From the NCBI GenBank assembly GCA_024400455.1, contig JAKSMU010000001.1, forward strand, positions 1 through 64,000: DNA of 64,000 nucleotides. The letters are read 5' to 3'. A program made the translations under genes and the position numbers. How positions within the stretch are numbered: the first letter of the stretch is position 1; the number at the start of each line of letters is the position of its first letter. The notes under the pieces are model-generated. The model made no database searches, was not told the origin of the DNA, and saw only the letters and a list, made by a program, of their open reading frames with translations. This DNA comes from Bacteroidales bacterium (GTDB taxonomy: Bacteria; Bacteroidota; Bacteroidia; Bacteroidales; F082). Below are positions 9,080 to 18,161 of the stretch, piece by piece.

Positions 9080-9844
9080 ATGAAACGTATCACCTTATTA
9101 ATAATTGTAGTCCTTGCGCTCATGCCAAGATTTGTTGCAGCGCAAGATTCATACGATGCATGGTTCGAACAAGCCAATGCAGCTTATAATGAAGGCAATT
9201 ATGGTGCAGCTTTGGAACTGTACAAGGATATTGTCGATGCCGAACAGGAATCGGTGCCGTTGTTCTTCAACATGGGTAATACCTATTATAAAATGGGTAC
9301 TTATCCGATGGCTATCTATTATTACGAGAAAGCCTTGAAACTTGATCCGAGCAACGAGGATGTGAAAATCAACCTTGAAATAGCAAACCATGCCATCGCC
9401 GACAAGATAGATCCTGTCCCTCAGTCGTTTATTGTCAAAGGCTGGAACAATGTCAAGAATATGTTTTCCAGTGATTCGTGGGCAGTGATTTCTGTTATCT
9501 GTTTCGCGATTTTCATGGCAGCCTTGTTCCTTTTCCTGCGTTCACGGCTCCTGGGTTTGCGTAAGCTCGGCTTCTTTGTGGGACTTCTGACATTGCTTGT
9601 CTTCGTGTTCTCATTCATTTTCTCAATGGAAAAACGCAGAGAATGCCAGCAACTCGATCAGGCCATTGTCATTACGCCTACTGTGACGGTGAAAAGTTCG
9701 CCTAATGCGGGCAGTGTAGACTTGTTCGTGCTTCACGAAGGCACAAAAGTCACCCTTCTTGACGAAGCCGATGGTTGGAGCAAGGTCAGAATCGCCAACG
9801 GCAGCGAAGGATGGTTGCCAGCAGATGCAAGTCTCGCCTATTGA
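9080..9844 (+). CDS. batE: BatE, TPR and SH3-like membrane protein
   Basis: 254 residues: signal peptide 1-21, TPR repeats about 25-105 (YDAWFEQANAAYNEGNYGAA, then VPLFFNMGNTYYKMGTYPMA), two membrane helices (about 133-153 and 163-183) and a C-terminal bacterial SH3-like domain (about 195-254, TVTVKSSPNAGSVDLFVLHE). This is the classical BatE layout. It is the last gene of the operon; a perfect hairpin lies about 50 nt past the stop. Confidence 0.92.
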   Translation: MKRITLLIIVVLALMPRFVAAQDSYDAWFEQANAAYNEGNYGAALELYKDIVDAEQESVPLFFNMGNTYYKMGTYPMAIYYYEKALKLDPSNEDVKINLEIANHAIADKIDPVPQSFIVKGWNNVKNMFSSDSWAVISVICFAIFMAALFLFLRSRLLGLRKLGFFVGLLTLLVFVFSFIFSMEKRRECQQLDQAIVITPTVTVKSSPNAGSVDLFVLHEGTKVTLLDEADGWSKVRIANGSEGWLPADASLAY

Positions 9845-9894
9845 GCAGTTTAGATGCCGTGACATTAGAAATTTTATAAAAAAATACATTTTTT

Positions 9895-9923
9895 TTCTCC
9901 CAAAGTGATTTTCTTTGGGAGAA
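9895..9923 (+). terminator. perfect 11-bp hairpin between batE and the next gene
   Basis: TTCTCCCAAAG (9895-9905) and CTTTGGGAGAA (9913-9923) pair fully around a 7-nt loop. The following T-run is weak (TGTTTTA), and the right arm ends 5 nt before the -7 box at 9929. It may terminate the Bat operon, or act as an operator or hairpin controlling the next promoter. Confidence 0.5.
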
Positions 9924-9928
9924 TGTTT

Positions 9929-9936
9929 TATATTTG
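9929..9936 (+). promoter_or_regulatory. -7 box for the large T9SS cargo gene
   Basis: TATATTTG fits TAnnTTTG; transcription would start near 9943, giving a leader of about 67 nt. No clear -33 element is seen; the hairpin occupies that region. Confidence 0.5.
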
Positions 9937-10009
9937 CAGACTTATTGTATTTAATGGAATAATTAAATAGACATATTTATAAACAGATAGTTAATCAAAA
10001 TTTCGTGAT

Positions 10010-12937
10010 ATGAAAAAAAGATTTTTACCTCTCAGTTTACTACTGGTAATCATGATGTTAGGTCAGTCGATTACATTCGCTGACAATGGTGGACACTATG
10101 TCCCACGTGTACAGGGATCAGCTACGGCCGATTCATACATGAGTGAACTTCGCGCCAATCAACACACCGGTTTGATTGATCCAGCCTTGATGATTAAGGC
10201 TGCGCAAGGCCTCAATAATGTAAAGGGTTCAGAAAATGATCCTCTTTATTGGATTAGCATGGGCCCAGACAATATGGGCGGCCAGACCACGGCTATCCTG
10301 TATGACAACACAAAGAATGCTTTCGGCCATCCTAATGGTGTTGTTTATATCGGTTCAAAGGGCGGTGGCGTTTACAAAACCTATAACCATGGCATTACAT
10401 GGCATCAGGTCGGCGGCTTGAACCTTATGGTTAGTTGCATGGCTCAGGATGCCGATGGCGTTATCTACGTCGGTACTGGTGACTGTGGTGCAGCTGCTAC
10501 CTATAACGGTTTGGAGCAGCAGTCCTATGAAAACAGCTTTGTTGGCGGTGGCGTCTATAAAATCGTCAATGACGAAATGACCCAAATCAGTTCAACAGCT
10601 CCTGCTCAAAACAATGTTGGCGACTGGAGTTTCGTTAACGATTTGATCGTTATTGGTAACAAATTGATTGCTGCTACCGAAGGCGGTCTGAAGTATTCAA
10701 CCGATAAAGGCGCAACTTGGACTCTTGCCAAGGACGCTGACGGTGTTGAACTGAATGGCAGTGCCATGCAGGTGAAAGCTATGGGTAACAGCATTTTGGC
10801 TGCTGTTGATGGTAAAGTTTATACTGGTGAACTCAATGCAATGGTTTGCCATTCAGCTGATGAAATTCAGTATGATGCAAATCAAGCCATCTCAGCTATC
10901 CCAACTGCAGCTGGTCTGCTTGACATCGCTGTCGCTCCATCAGACAATAATGTGATTTATGCTTCATGCGTTGGCACAGATGGCGTTCACAAAGGTATTT
11001 ATGTTTCTGAAAACCAAGGTGCAACATGGGAAATCGCTCAACCATCTTCACAAGCTAATTACGGTCACAACCTGTATGCAGGCTATGGATTGAACAATCA
11101 CGGTCTGGTCGTTAATCCTAACGATGCAAATGTTCTCTATATTCTTGGTTACGAACTTTGGGAACTTGTTAAGCCAGAAAATGCTGTTGGTTATTATCTT
11201 TCAATTCGTCTGTCCAATGGCGAAGAAACAGATTACACTTCACCAAATTATCTGCATGTAGGTTTGCACAGCATGGTCTTCAATCCAAACAATGATAATG
11301 AATTTTACATTGGTACCGATGGCGGTATTTTCAAAGGCTTGATGGGTGAAGCCATGACATTCACCAACTGCAATAGAAATTATGTTACAACCCGTATGTT
11401 CAATGTCGCTTACTCAAATACAGTTAAGCGTGTTATGGGTGCCGCTTTTGACCATGGTACAGTCATGATTGAAGGCGATGGTAACGTCAACCATGAACAA
11501 ACTGCTTCTTGGGTCTATTCTGCATGGGTTAACAATAGCGCTTTTGGTAGCTTCGATCAAAGCTGGCAGCCTGGTCCTTGCGCTTTCTCTATGATTAATC
11601 CTAACACCATTTTCGTCACCAAGAAGGATGGCGGTATCGCTCGTTCAGAAACTGCTGGTGCCGACTGGGTTTCTACAAACTTCACCGAAAGCCTGTCACC
11701 TGGCATTTCTTCTACTTCATTCCGTATGCCTATTTACCTCTATGAAAACTTCAACGATCAGCTGAATCATGATACCGTTTGGGCTTTCAATGAAACAAAC
11801 CAAGCTGTTACTGAAGTTCAGGCTATTAGTAAGACTGGTTATCCTTTCAATGCTACTCTCAGCACTCCTTTGGCTGCTGGTGACTCTGTTTTGGTCCACG
11901 ACCCGATTAGCGCAAGATTGTATTTCTGCTATAAGAACTACTTCTATATGACAAGAGGCGCTCTTGATTTTGCAACAGCTCCAAAATGGTTCCTCCTTTC
12001 AAATAAGGACACCGAATTTAAGGGTGAACCTCTTTGCATGGGTAGCACAGCTGATGGCGACAATATGTTCGTCGGCTTCAAAGATGGCCGTTTCGTCCGC
12101 ATCAGCAATCTGAATACTGTCGTTGATGATGCTTCAGGTTCATTGAGTGATACCACTGGCAGTTTCCAGGTTACTACAACCCTTATCGAACTTCCTATCG
12201 ATGGACAGTGCATCACTTCAGTTTCAGTTGACCCACGCAATGCTAACAATGTTGTGGTTACTCTCGGTAACTATGGTAATGACAGCTATGTCCTGTATTC
12301 AACCAATGCTTTGGCTGAAAATCCAACATTCGCTTCTAAGCAGACTAATCTGCCTAAGATGCCTGTCTATTCATCAATGATTGAAATGACAACAGGTTAT
12401 GTCATCCTCGGTACTGAACATGGCATTTATATGGCTGAGGATATTGCAAATCCACAATGGGTTGCTCAGAACACAGCTATGGGTGATGTTCCAGTTATGG
12501 ATCTCAAACAGCAAATCATGACACATCCTGATCAGGTCATCTCTCATCCTTATGGTGATGAAATCGTCCCAGGCGTTCACAACCAGGGTATGATTTATGC
12601 TGCTACCTATGGTAGAGGTCTCTTCCGTTGCGAAAACTTCAGACTTGAAGAATTTGCTTCAGTTGAAGATGCTCCAGTTGTAGAAACTTCAATCAGCATG
12701 TATCCAAACCCAGTTCAGGATATGGCTAAGGTCAGCTTCGAAGTTAAGGGAAATGCCAATGTGAACTGCATCGTTTATGACATCTGCGGTCGCGTTGTCA
12801 TGAGCCAGAGCTTTGGCACTTTCAATGAAGGCAATCACGAAGTGAATGTCGACATGAGCGGCCTCAGCAGTGGCGCTTACATCCTCCGCCTCAACCAAGG
12901 CGCTGTGAATTCAACCGTCAAATTCATGGTCTACTAA
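10010..12937 (+). CDS. large secreted T9SS cargo protein with sialidase-like repeats
   Basis: 975 residues. A signal peptide (about 1-24) precedes a long beta-propeller-like region with BNR/Asp-box style motifs (YSTDKGATWTL, YVSENQGATWEI, KTYNHGITWHQV), then a T9SS type A sorting domain over the last 80 or so residues (SMYPNPVQDMAKVSFEV, ending STVKFMVY). It should be secreted and held at the cell surface. Asp-box propellers occur in sialidases and many binding proteins; no catalytic set was identified, so enzyme activity is not claimed. Codon use is visibly more uniform than in its neighbours, as for a highly expressed gene. It is monocistronic, with its own promoter and terminator. Confidence 0.85.
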   Translation: MKKRFLPLSLLLVIMMLGQSITFADNGGHYVPRVQGSATADSYMSELRANQHTGLIDPALMIKAAQGLNNVKGSENDPLYWISMGPDNMGGQTTAILYDNTKNAFGHPNGVVYIGSKGGGVYKTYNHGITWHQVGGLNLMVSCMAQDADGVIYVGTGDCGAAATYNGLEQQSYENSFVGGGVYKIVNDEMTQISSTAPAQNNVGDWSFVNDLIVIGNKLIAATEGGLKYSTDKGATWTLAKDADGVELNGSAMQVKAMGNSILAAVDGKVYTGELNAMVCHSADEIQYDANQAISAIPTAAGLLDIAVAPSDNNVIYASCVGTDGVHKGIYVSENQGATWEIAQPSSQANYGHNLYAGYGLNNHGLVVNPNDANVLYILGYELWELVKPENAVGYYLSIRLSNGEETDYTSPNYLHVGLHSMVFNPNNDNEFYIGTDGGIFKGLMGEAMTFTNCNRNYVTTRMFNVAYSNTVKRVMGAAFDHGTVMIEGDGNVNHEQTASWVYSAWVNNSAFGSFDQSWQPGPCAFSMINPNTIFVTKKDGGIARSETAGADWVSTNFTESLSPGISSTSFRMPIYLYENFNDQLNHDTVWAFNETNQAVTEVQAISKTGYPFNATLSTPLAAGDSVLVHDPISARLYFCYKNYFYMTRGALDFATAPKWFLLSNKDTEFKGEPLCMGSTADGDNMFVGFKDGRFVRISNLNTVVDDASGSLSDTTGSFQVTTTLIELPIDGQCITSVSVDPRNANNVVVTLGNYGNDSYVLYSTNALAENPTFASKQTNLPKMPVYSSMIEMTTGYVILGTEHGIYMAEDIANPQWVAQNTAMGDVPVMDLKQQIMTHPDQVISHPYGDEIVPGVHNQGMIYAATYGRGLFRCENFRLEEFASVEDAPVVETSISMYPNPVQDMAKVSFEVKGNANVNCIVYDICGRVVMSQSFGTFNEGNHEVNVDMSGLSSGAYILRLNQGAVNSTVKFMVY

Positions 12938-12960
12938 TCTGACCATCTTTCGATAAATGA

Positions 12961-12990
12961 TAAGGAGGGCTTTGGCCCTCCTTATTTTTT
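12961..12990 (+). terminator. terminator of the T9SS cargo gene
   Basis: TAAGGAGGGC and its complement ending at 12984 form a strong stem with a 4-nt loop, followed by a T-run. Confidence 0.88.
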
Positions 12991-12997
12991 ATAATAA

Positions 12998-13027
12998 AAA
13001 AGAGACGCAATTCAAGGCGTCTCTTTT
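12998..13027. repeat. AGAGACGC-type palindromic repeat, copy 2
   Basis: AAAAGAGACGC and GCGTCTCTTTT flank an 8-nt loop (13009-13016). A-run and T-run on the two sides let it act as a terminator in both directions, between convergent genes. Confidence 0.7.
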
Positions 13028-13081
13028 GTTGTAGTATGGAATGGGATTAGCAGTGGAAGATTTTGGCAACGCTAGAGTTTG

Positions 13082-13870
13082 TCATTTGTTGAATCTCGAT
13101 CCCCAGTTGTAGGAAAGGAAAAAGGTTAGGAATAGTTTCCTGTCCCGTTGTGAATCCAATAAGGAAACTCCCATGGGAAAATATTCTGCTACGGCACCAA
13201 TGTTGATGGCTTGATACCTGGTTTTTGAGGTTCCAATGTCGAAACTAAGTCCTCCTTTCACATGGATGCCTGGTGAAAAACTGATTTCCTTCCATCCTTT
13301 TGAAAAGGGAGCTTTGCCGATGATCTCAAGCCATTGGGCATCGTCATCAAATGTCCTTTCCTCAATATTCTCTTCGTATTCGCCCAAGACATTTTGATTG
13401 TATACAATCACATAATAGTAATAAGGTTTTAATGCGGCTAAAGAGACGCCCCCTTCGTAAGTCCAGCGCAATTCAACGCCACCCCAATAAGGTTTTCCAT
13501 AAATGCGTTTCTCCTCTCCATAGCCAAATCTAAGTACACAGGCAGAATTCAGTTTGCCATAAACGAAAGGGCGGGCAAGAGGGCTGAGGTAGCCTGACAC
13601 GAGTTTAACTTCCTTGAGCGCGTTGAGCGTGACCAGTTCGGTCTCCCAATTGCAAGTGGTGTGGATGTTCTTGATCCTTCCAATCTTGAATCCGCATCCA
13701 AAGCCTTGGGAATGGATGGCTACATTTACTGAATTCTGGTGATTGTAGATGATCTTCTCTTCTATCGGAGTGCCGTTTGGCGAGTCAATGCCGATTTCCT
13801 GGGCAGACAATAAAAAAGGACACGCTGACAGCAGCGTGAATAGCAAAACTCTAATGACCGGTTTTTTCAT
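13082..13870 (-). CDS. outer-membrane beta-barrel-like protein, unknown function
   Basis: 262 residues with a signal peptide (MKKPVIRVLLFTLLSACPFL, ending SAQ) and alternating hydrophobic/polar strands rich in Tyr, Gly and Phe, including a C-terminal KLFLTFFLSYNWGSRF. This suggests a small outer-membrane beta-barrel. I do not recognise a named family. It lies 34 nt downstream of a 43-residue lipoprotein gene on the same strand, and the two probably form one transcript. Confidence 0.7.
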   Translation of the reverse strand: MKKPVIRVLLFTLLSACPFLLSAQEIGIDSPNGTPIEEKIIYNHQNSVNVAIHSQGFGCGFKIGRIKNIHTTCNWETELVTLNALKEVKLVSGYLSPLARPFVYGKLNSACVLRFGYGEEKRIYGKPYWGGVELRWTYEGGVSLAALKPYYYYVIVYNQNVLGEYEENIEERTFDDDAQWLEIIGKAPFSKGWKEISFSPGIHVKGGLSFDIGTSKTRYQAINIGAVAEYFPMGVSLLDSQRDRKLFLTFFLSYNWGSRFNK

Positions 13871-13904
13871 GGCATTTCTGGTTTAGTGCCTCCGGCGAGT
13901 TTGA

Positions 13905-14036
13905 TTAGTAGCGTGTTTCCTTTTGGAATTTGTGAGACTCTCCGTAGGCTGGGCAGCTTGAATTTGATCTGCAAGCTGTCATAAGGATTCCTGATACGAA
14001 AGCTACTAATAAGGCGATGGCAATTTTTTTCTTCAT
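13905..14036 (-). CDS. small lipoprotein, 43 residues
   Basis: The ATG at 14036 opens a 43-codon frame ending in TAA at 13905. The product begins MKKKIAIALLVAFVSGIL and continues MTAC, a lipoprotein signal with the lipidated Cys at residue 22; the mature part is only 22 residues, with a CPAYG motif. Very short lipoproteins with a C-P-A-Y/V-G motif are common in Bacteroidota, to my knowledge without a known role. It overlaps a longer frame on the same strand that lacks any protein-like feature. Position ahead of the barrel-like protein suggests they work together at the outer membrane. Confidence 0.75.
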   Translation of the reverse strand: MKKKIAIALLVAFVSGILMTACRSNSSCPAYGESHKFQKETRY

Positions 14037-14112
14037 AGAATTGTAATTTGATTTGCAAATTAACGACTTTTTATCGGAATTATTTCCATCTTTGCAGAAA
14101 ATTTATCGAAAT

Positions 14113-14793
14113 ATGGAAATTAGGAAACCTGACATCGACGAAAGTTGGTATAAAGTATTGCGCGAACAATTTGAAGCGCCTTATTTTGCCGATTTAAAGT
14201 CGTTTTTAGTGGAAGAAAAACAGCACTATGCCGTTTATCCTCCGGGACCATTGATTTTTAATGCTTTCAATTTGACGCCATTCGACAAGGTGAAGGTCGT
14301 CATTTTGGGACAGGACCCATATCATGGACCGGGACAAGCGCATGGACTTTCGTTTTCTGTACCTGATGGCGTGCAGTTTCCACCGAGTTTGATGAATATC
14401 TTCAAAGAATTACGCGATGATTTAGGCATCCCGATGGCACATTCCGGGAATCTTGAGAAATGGGCTAGGGAAGGCGTGCTGCTCCTGAACGCGTCTTTGA
14501 CTGTCCGTGCGGGTCAGGCGGCCTCACATTCGCGCCATGGCTGGGAGACTTTCACCGATGCAGCTATTCGTGCCTTGTCGGAAGAACGTGAGCATCTCGT
14601 GTTTATCCTTTGGGGAAATTATGCCATTGCAAAACGTGCATTGATAGACCCGTTCAAGCATTTGATTCTTACTTCTGTGCATCCATCACCACTCTCGGCA
14701 AGCCGGGGCTTCTTTGGCTGCCATCATTTTTCGAAGACAAACAATTATTTAATAGAACATAACATAGAACCTGTTGAATGGAAATTGGATTGA
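14113..14793 (+). CDS. ung: uracil-DNA glycosylase
   Basis: 226 residues. Removes uracil from DNA as the first step of base excision repair. The water-activating loop GQDPYHGP (D68, Y70, H71) and the C-terminal HPSPLSASRGFFGCHHF motif with the catalytic His are intact, as in family 1 enzymes. ATG 14113 gives the family's normal N-terminus; an upstream in-frame alternative start adds unrelated residues. The next gene starts 1 nt after the stop, giving a two-gene DNA/nucleotide-sanitation unit with rdgB. Confidence 0.97.
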   Translation: MEIRKPDIDESWYKVLREQFEAPYFADLKSFLVEEKQHYAVYPPGPLIFNAFNLTPFDKVKVVILGQDPYHGPGQAHGLSFSVPDGVQFPPSLMNIFKELRDDLGIPMAHSGNLEKWAREGVLLLNASLTVRAGQAASHSRHGWETFTDAAIRALSEEREHLVFILWGNYAIAKRALIDPFKHLILTSVHPSPLSASRGFFGCHHFSKTNNYLIEHNIEPVEWKLD

Positions 14794-14794
14794 T

Positions 14795-15373
14795 ATGAAA
14801 GACATCGTATTTGCAACAAACAATAAGAACAAGCTGAAGGAAATGCGCGAAATCATGGATGGCCTTTACCATGTGATGAGTTTGGAAGAAATAGGCTGCC
14901 ATGAAGAAATCATCGAAGATGCTGACACCATTCAAGGCAATGCAAAAATCAAGGCGGATTTCATCACAAACCGTTATCATATTGATTGCTTTGCCGACGA
15001 TACCGGCCTTGAAGTGGAGGCTTTAAATGGTGCTCCTGGCGTCTATTCGGCTCGTTATGCCGGAGAGCACTGTAGCTATCAGGATAATGTGAACAAAATG
15101 CTGAACGCTTTGGATGGCGTAGAAAAGAGGAAAGCAGTCTTCCGCACTGTGATTGCTCTGAATCTGGAAGGTGAGACCTATTACTTCGAAGGCCGTTGTG
15201 AAGGCCAAATCACCAAGGAACAGCGCGGTTCGGAAGGTTTCGGCTACGACCCGATTTTCCAACCTGACGGTTTCGACGAGACTTTTGCCGAATTGGGTAT
15301 GGATGTGAAGAATAGCATTAGTCACAGAGGACGGGCTACGCAAAAACTGATTGAGTTTTTACAAAAGAAATAA
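14795..15373 (+). CDS. rdgB: non-canonical purine NTP pyrophosphatase (RdgB/HAM1)
   Basis: 192 residues. Hydrolyses dITP, dXTP and ITP to monophosphates, keeping deaminated purines out of DNA. Motifs: TNNKNK (8-13), DDTGLEVEALNGAPGVYSAR (68-87), GSEGFGYDPIF, and the C-terminal SHRGRA. All key residues are present. ATG 14795 is used because the frame's earlier start lies within ung. Pairing with ung fits a shared job of removing deaminated bases. Confidence 0.97.
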   Translation: MKDIVFATNNKNKLKEMREIMDGLYHVMSLEEIGCHEEIIEDADTIQGNAKIKADFITNRYHIDCFADDTGLEVEALNGAPGVYSARYAGEHCSYQDNVNKMLNALDGVEKRKAVFRTVIALNLEGETYYFEGRCEGQITKEQRGSEGFGYDPIFQPDGFDETFAELGMDVKNSISHRGRATQKLIEFLQKK

Positions 15374-15396
15374 ATCTTCTATTGAAATGGATTATA

Positions 15397-15434
15397 AAAG
15401 ATAAAAGCTGCGAATAATCGCAGCTTTTATCTTT
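15397..15434. terminator. long perfect hairpin between rdgB and alaS
   Basis: A 17-bp perfect stem (15397-15413 with 15418-15434) around the loop ATAA. The outer arm is A-rich and the far arm T-rich, so it can stop transcription of the convergent rdgB and alaS genes. Confidence 0.85.
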
Positions 15435-15438
15435 ATGT

Positions 15439-15462
15439 AGAGACGCGATTAATCGCGTCTCT
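15439..15462. repeat. AGAGACGC-type palindromic repeat, copy 3
   Basis: A 24-bp perfect palindrome with arms AGAGACGCGATT and AATCGCGTCTCT, 4 bp from the rdgB/alaS hairpin. Confidence 0.75.
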
Positions 15463-15480
15463 GTTGATTAAATATGGTAA

Positions 15481-18090
15481 TCAAATCTTCTCTTGAATCA
15501 TCTGCATGGCTTTCGGCAATCCGTCGGCATTGCGGCCACCGGCTACGCACAAGGTCTTCTGACCGCCACCACCGCCTTGGATTTCCTTGGCGACTTCGCG
15601 GATTACCTTGGTGGCATCCAAACCTTTGGCATCGGCAAAGGCTTCAGGAAGCAACAGACACAGCGAAGGTTTGCCTTCGTTGATGGAACCGAGAATGGCA
15701 ATGGTGTTTTCGTCCATTTGTTTCAGTATCAAGGCGATGCTGCGGAGCTGGTCACCGGTGCAGTTCAGTGTGTCGAGAATCAGTTTGCTGCCTTCATGGT
15801 CGGTGGCTTTTGCCATCAGTTTTTCGGCCATGTTTTGAGCCTTTTCTTGCATCATGCGTTCCACTTCCTTCTTCAGGGCTTGGTTCTGTTCGGCAAGCGA
15901 TTCGACGGCTTTCACCACATCGTTGCCTTTCACGATTTCCTTGATGCGTCCCAATTGGTCGAGGTTGTCGTTCAGATATTGCTCGACGGCTTCGCCAGTG
16001 ATGGCTTCGATACGACGCACGCCTGCTGCGATGGCGCTTTCAGCAACGATTTTGAATGTGCCGATGTTGCCTGTGGCTGAGGTGTGTGTGCCACCGCAAA
16101 GTTCCATGGAGTAGTTCTTGTCGAACATCACGACACGGACCTTATCACCGTATTTTTCACCGAACAATGCAGTTGCGCCCAAAGCTTTGGCTTCGTCAAC
16201 CGGAATGTCGACGAGGGTCTCGTTTTTGATGTTTTCCCTGATTTTGCGGTTGACAATGTCTTCCACTTGACGGATTTCTTCTGGTGTCATCTTGGCGAAG
16301 TGGCTGAAGTCGAAACGCAGACGCTGGTCATCGACCATGGAGCCTTTTTGCTCGACATGCGTGCCGAGGACTTGGCGCAATGCGGCATGCATCAAGTGCG
16401 TTGCACTGTGGTTGTTGGCAATACGCTGGCGACGCTCTGTGTCAATTGTTGCCGTGAATTCCATTTCAGGATTCTGAGGCAGTTGCTCAGTGATATGAAT
16501 GGCCAGATTGTTTTCCTTGATGGTGTTCAAAATCTTGATGGTCTCGTTTTCGGAAATCAAAACACCGGTGTCGCCGACTTGTCCGCCCATCTCAGCATAG
16601 AAAGGCGTGCGGTCGAGGACGATTTCGAAATGAGTCTTCTTCTTTTCCGTCACTTCGCGGAAACGGAGAATGTTGCAAGTGGCCGAAGTCTCGGTGTAAC
16701 CGATGAATTGCGTTGGCTGTTCGGTTTCTTTCACCACGACCCAGTCGCCATTGGCTTTTTCAGCGGCCTTGCGTGAACGGTTCTTTTGTTCGTCAAGGTT
16801 GGCCTTGAAACCTTCCATGTCGACTTCCAGGCTTTTTTCCTGAGCCATGAGGTTGGTGAGGTCGATAGGGAATCCGTAGGTGTCGAACAATTCGAAGGCA
16901 AATTTGCCGTCGATGTTTTGACCTTTGTTTTGTTCGCAATAACCTTCAAAACGCTTGATGCCTTGTGCCAAAGTGCGGAGGAATGAGGCTTCTTCTTCAC
17001 GGATGACCTTGGTGACGAGTTCCTGCTGTGTTTTGATTTCCGGGAAGTTGTGTTCCATTTGGCCGACCAGGATAGGCAGAAGCTTGTAAACGAAAGGTTC
17101 GTCAAAGTTGAGGAAGGTGAAACCGTAACGCACGGCACGACGCAACACGCGACGGATGACATAACCTGCTCCATTGTTGGATGGCAACTGTCCATCGGCG
17201 ATGGCGAAGCTGACGGCACGCAAGTGGTCGGCAATGACACGCATGGCGACATCAATCTTTTCTTCCTTGCCATAAGCAAAACCTGACATCTTAGCCAGTT
17301 CTTGAATGAGCGGTTGGAAAATGTCGGTGTCGTAGTTTGAGGTCTTGCCTTGCAGCACGCGGACCAGACGTTCGAAGCCCATGCCGGTGTCGACGTGTTT
17401 GGCAGGCAGTTCCACGAGCTGACCATTGGCCAAACGGTTGTATTGCATGAACACAAGGTTCCAGATTTCAATCACTTGCGGGTCGTCCATGTTGACGAGG
17501 TCGCGGCCTGGAATTTGAGCGCGGGCGGCATCGTCACGAAGGTCGACGTGGATTTCGGAGCAAGGACCGCAAGGACCGGTTTCGCCCATTTCCCAGAAGT
17601 TGTCGTGCTTGTTGCCATAGATGATGCGGCTTTCGTCGACATGCTCAAGCCAGTAGTTATAGGCTTCCATGTCAGGGCCTTGACCATCTTTTTCATCACC
17701 ACCAAAAACGGTGACATAAAGCTTGTCTTTGTCAATTTTCACGACTTCAGTCAGGTATTCCCATGCGTAGGCAATGGCTTCTTTCTTGAAATAGTCGCCA
17801 AACGACCAGTTGCCGAGCATCTCGAACATGGTGTGGTGATAAGTGTCGTGGCCAACTTCTTCCAAATCATTATGTTTGCCTGAGACACGGAGACACTTCT
17901 GCGTGTCGCTAGCGCGCTTGAATTTGGCGGGTTGGTTGCCCAAAAAGATATCCTTAAACTGGTTCATGCCGGCGTTGGTGAACATCAGGGTAGGGTCGTT
18001 TTTCACTACGATAGGTGATGAAGGAACGATGGTGTGTTCCTTGGAACGGAAAAACTCCAAAAAGCTGTTTCTGATTTCAAATGCATTCAT
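15481..18090 (-). CDS. alaS: alanine-tRNA ligase
   Basis: 869 residues, the usual length. Charges tRNA-Ala and edits mischarged Ser/Gly. The class II catalytic core lies in the first ~240 residues (FTNAGMNQFKDIFLG; MFEMLGNWSFGDYFKKEAI). The editing domain has the zinc ligands HSATH near 560 and CGGTH near 667. The C-Ala domain ends with a glycine-rich GGGGGQ. It is divergent from the M23 peptidase gene and convergent with rdgB. A TAAATTTG box lies 38 nt upstream. Confidence 0.98.
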   Translation of the reverse strand: MNAFEIRNSFLEFFRSKEHTIVPSSPIVVKNDPTLMFTNAGMNQFKDIFLGNQPAKFKRASDTQKCLRVSGKHNDLEEVGHDTYHHTMFEMLGNWSFGDYFKKEAIAYAWEYLTEVVKIDKDKLYVTVFGGDEKDGQGPDMEAYNYWLEHVDESRIIYGNKHDNFWEMGETGPCGPCSEIHVDLRDDAARAQIPGRDLVNMDDPQVIEIWNLVFMQYNRLANGQLVELPAKHVDTGMGFERLVRVLQGKTSNYDTDIFQPLIQELAKMSGFAYGKEEKIDVAMRVIADHLRAVSFAIADGQLPSNNGAGYVIRRVLRRAVRYGFTFLNFDEPFVYKLLPILVGQMEHNFPEIKTQQELVTKVIREEEASFLRTLAQGIKRFEGYCEQNKGQNIDGKFAFELFDTYGFPIDLTNLMAQEKSLEVDMEGFKANLDEQKNRSRKAAEKANGDWVVVKETEQPTQFIGYTETSATCNILRFREVTEKKKTHFEIVLDRTPFYAEMGGQVGDTGVLISENETIKILNTIKENNLAIHITEQLPQNPEMEFTATIDTERRQRIANNHSATHLMHAALRQVLGTHVEQKGSMVDDQRLRFDFSHFAKMTPEEIRQVEDIVNRKIRENIKNETLVDIPVDEAKALGATALFGEKYGDKVRVVMFDKNYSMELCGGTHTSATGNIGTFKIVAESAIAAGVRRIEAITGEAVEQYLNDNLDQLGRIKEIVKGNDVVKAVESLAEQNQALKKEVERMMQEKAQNMAEKLMAKATDHEGSKLILDTLNCTGDQLRSIALILKQMDENTIAILGSINEGKPSLCLLLPEAFADAKGLDATKVIREVAKEIQGGGGGQKTLCVAGGRNADGLPKAMQMIQEKI

Positions 18091-18127
18091 TTATATAGGT
18101 ATTATTATTTGTCTGCAAAAAAGCGTG

Positions 18128-18135
18128 CAAATTTA
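18128..18135 (-). promoter_or_regulatory. -7 box for alaS
   Basis: Read on the minus strand it is TAAATTTG; transcription would start near 18121, leaving a leader of about 30 nt. Confidence 0.5.
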
Positions 18136-18148
18136 GTTTAAATTTTTC

Positions 18149-18156
18149 TATTTTTG
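18149..18156 (+). promoter_or_regulatory. -7 box for the M23 peptidase gene
   Basis: TATTTTTG ends only 5 nt before the ATG at 18162, so transcription would begin at or next to the start codon, as in a leaderless mRNA. Confidence 0.45.
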
Positions 18157-18161
18157 CACAC

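Noticed and set aside
13867..14058. 63-codon minus-strand frame
   Set aside because: It overlaps, in another frame, the 43-residue lipoprotein frame, which has a clear signal and lipobox; the 63-codon frame has none.
15493..17883. Several plus-strand frames of 80-230 codons opposite alaS
   Set aside because: Antisense shadows of a well-identified, conserved gene; no start signals or domains.
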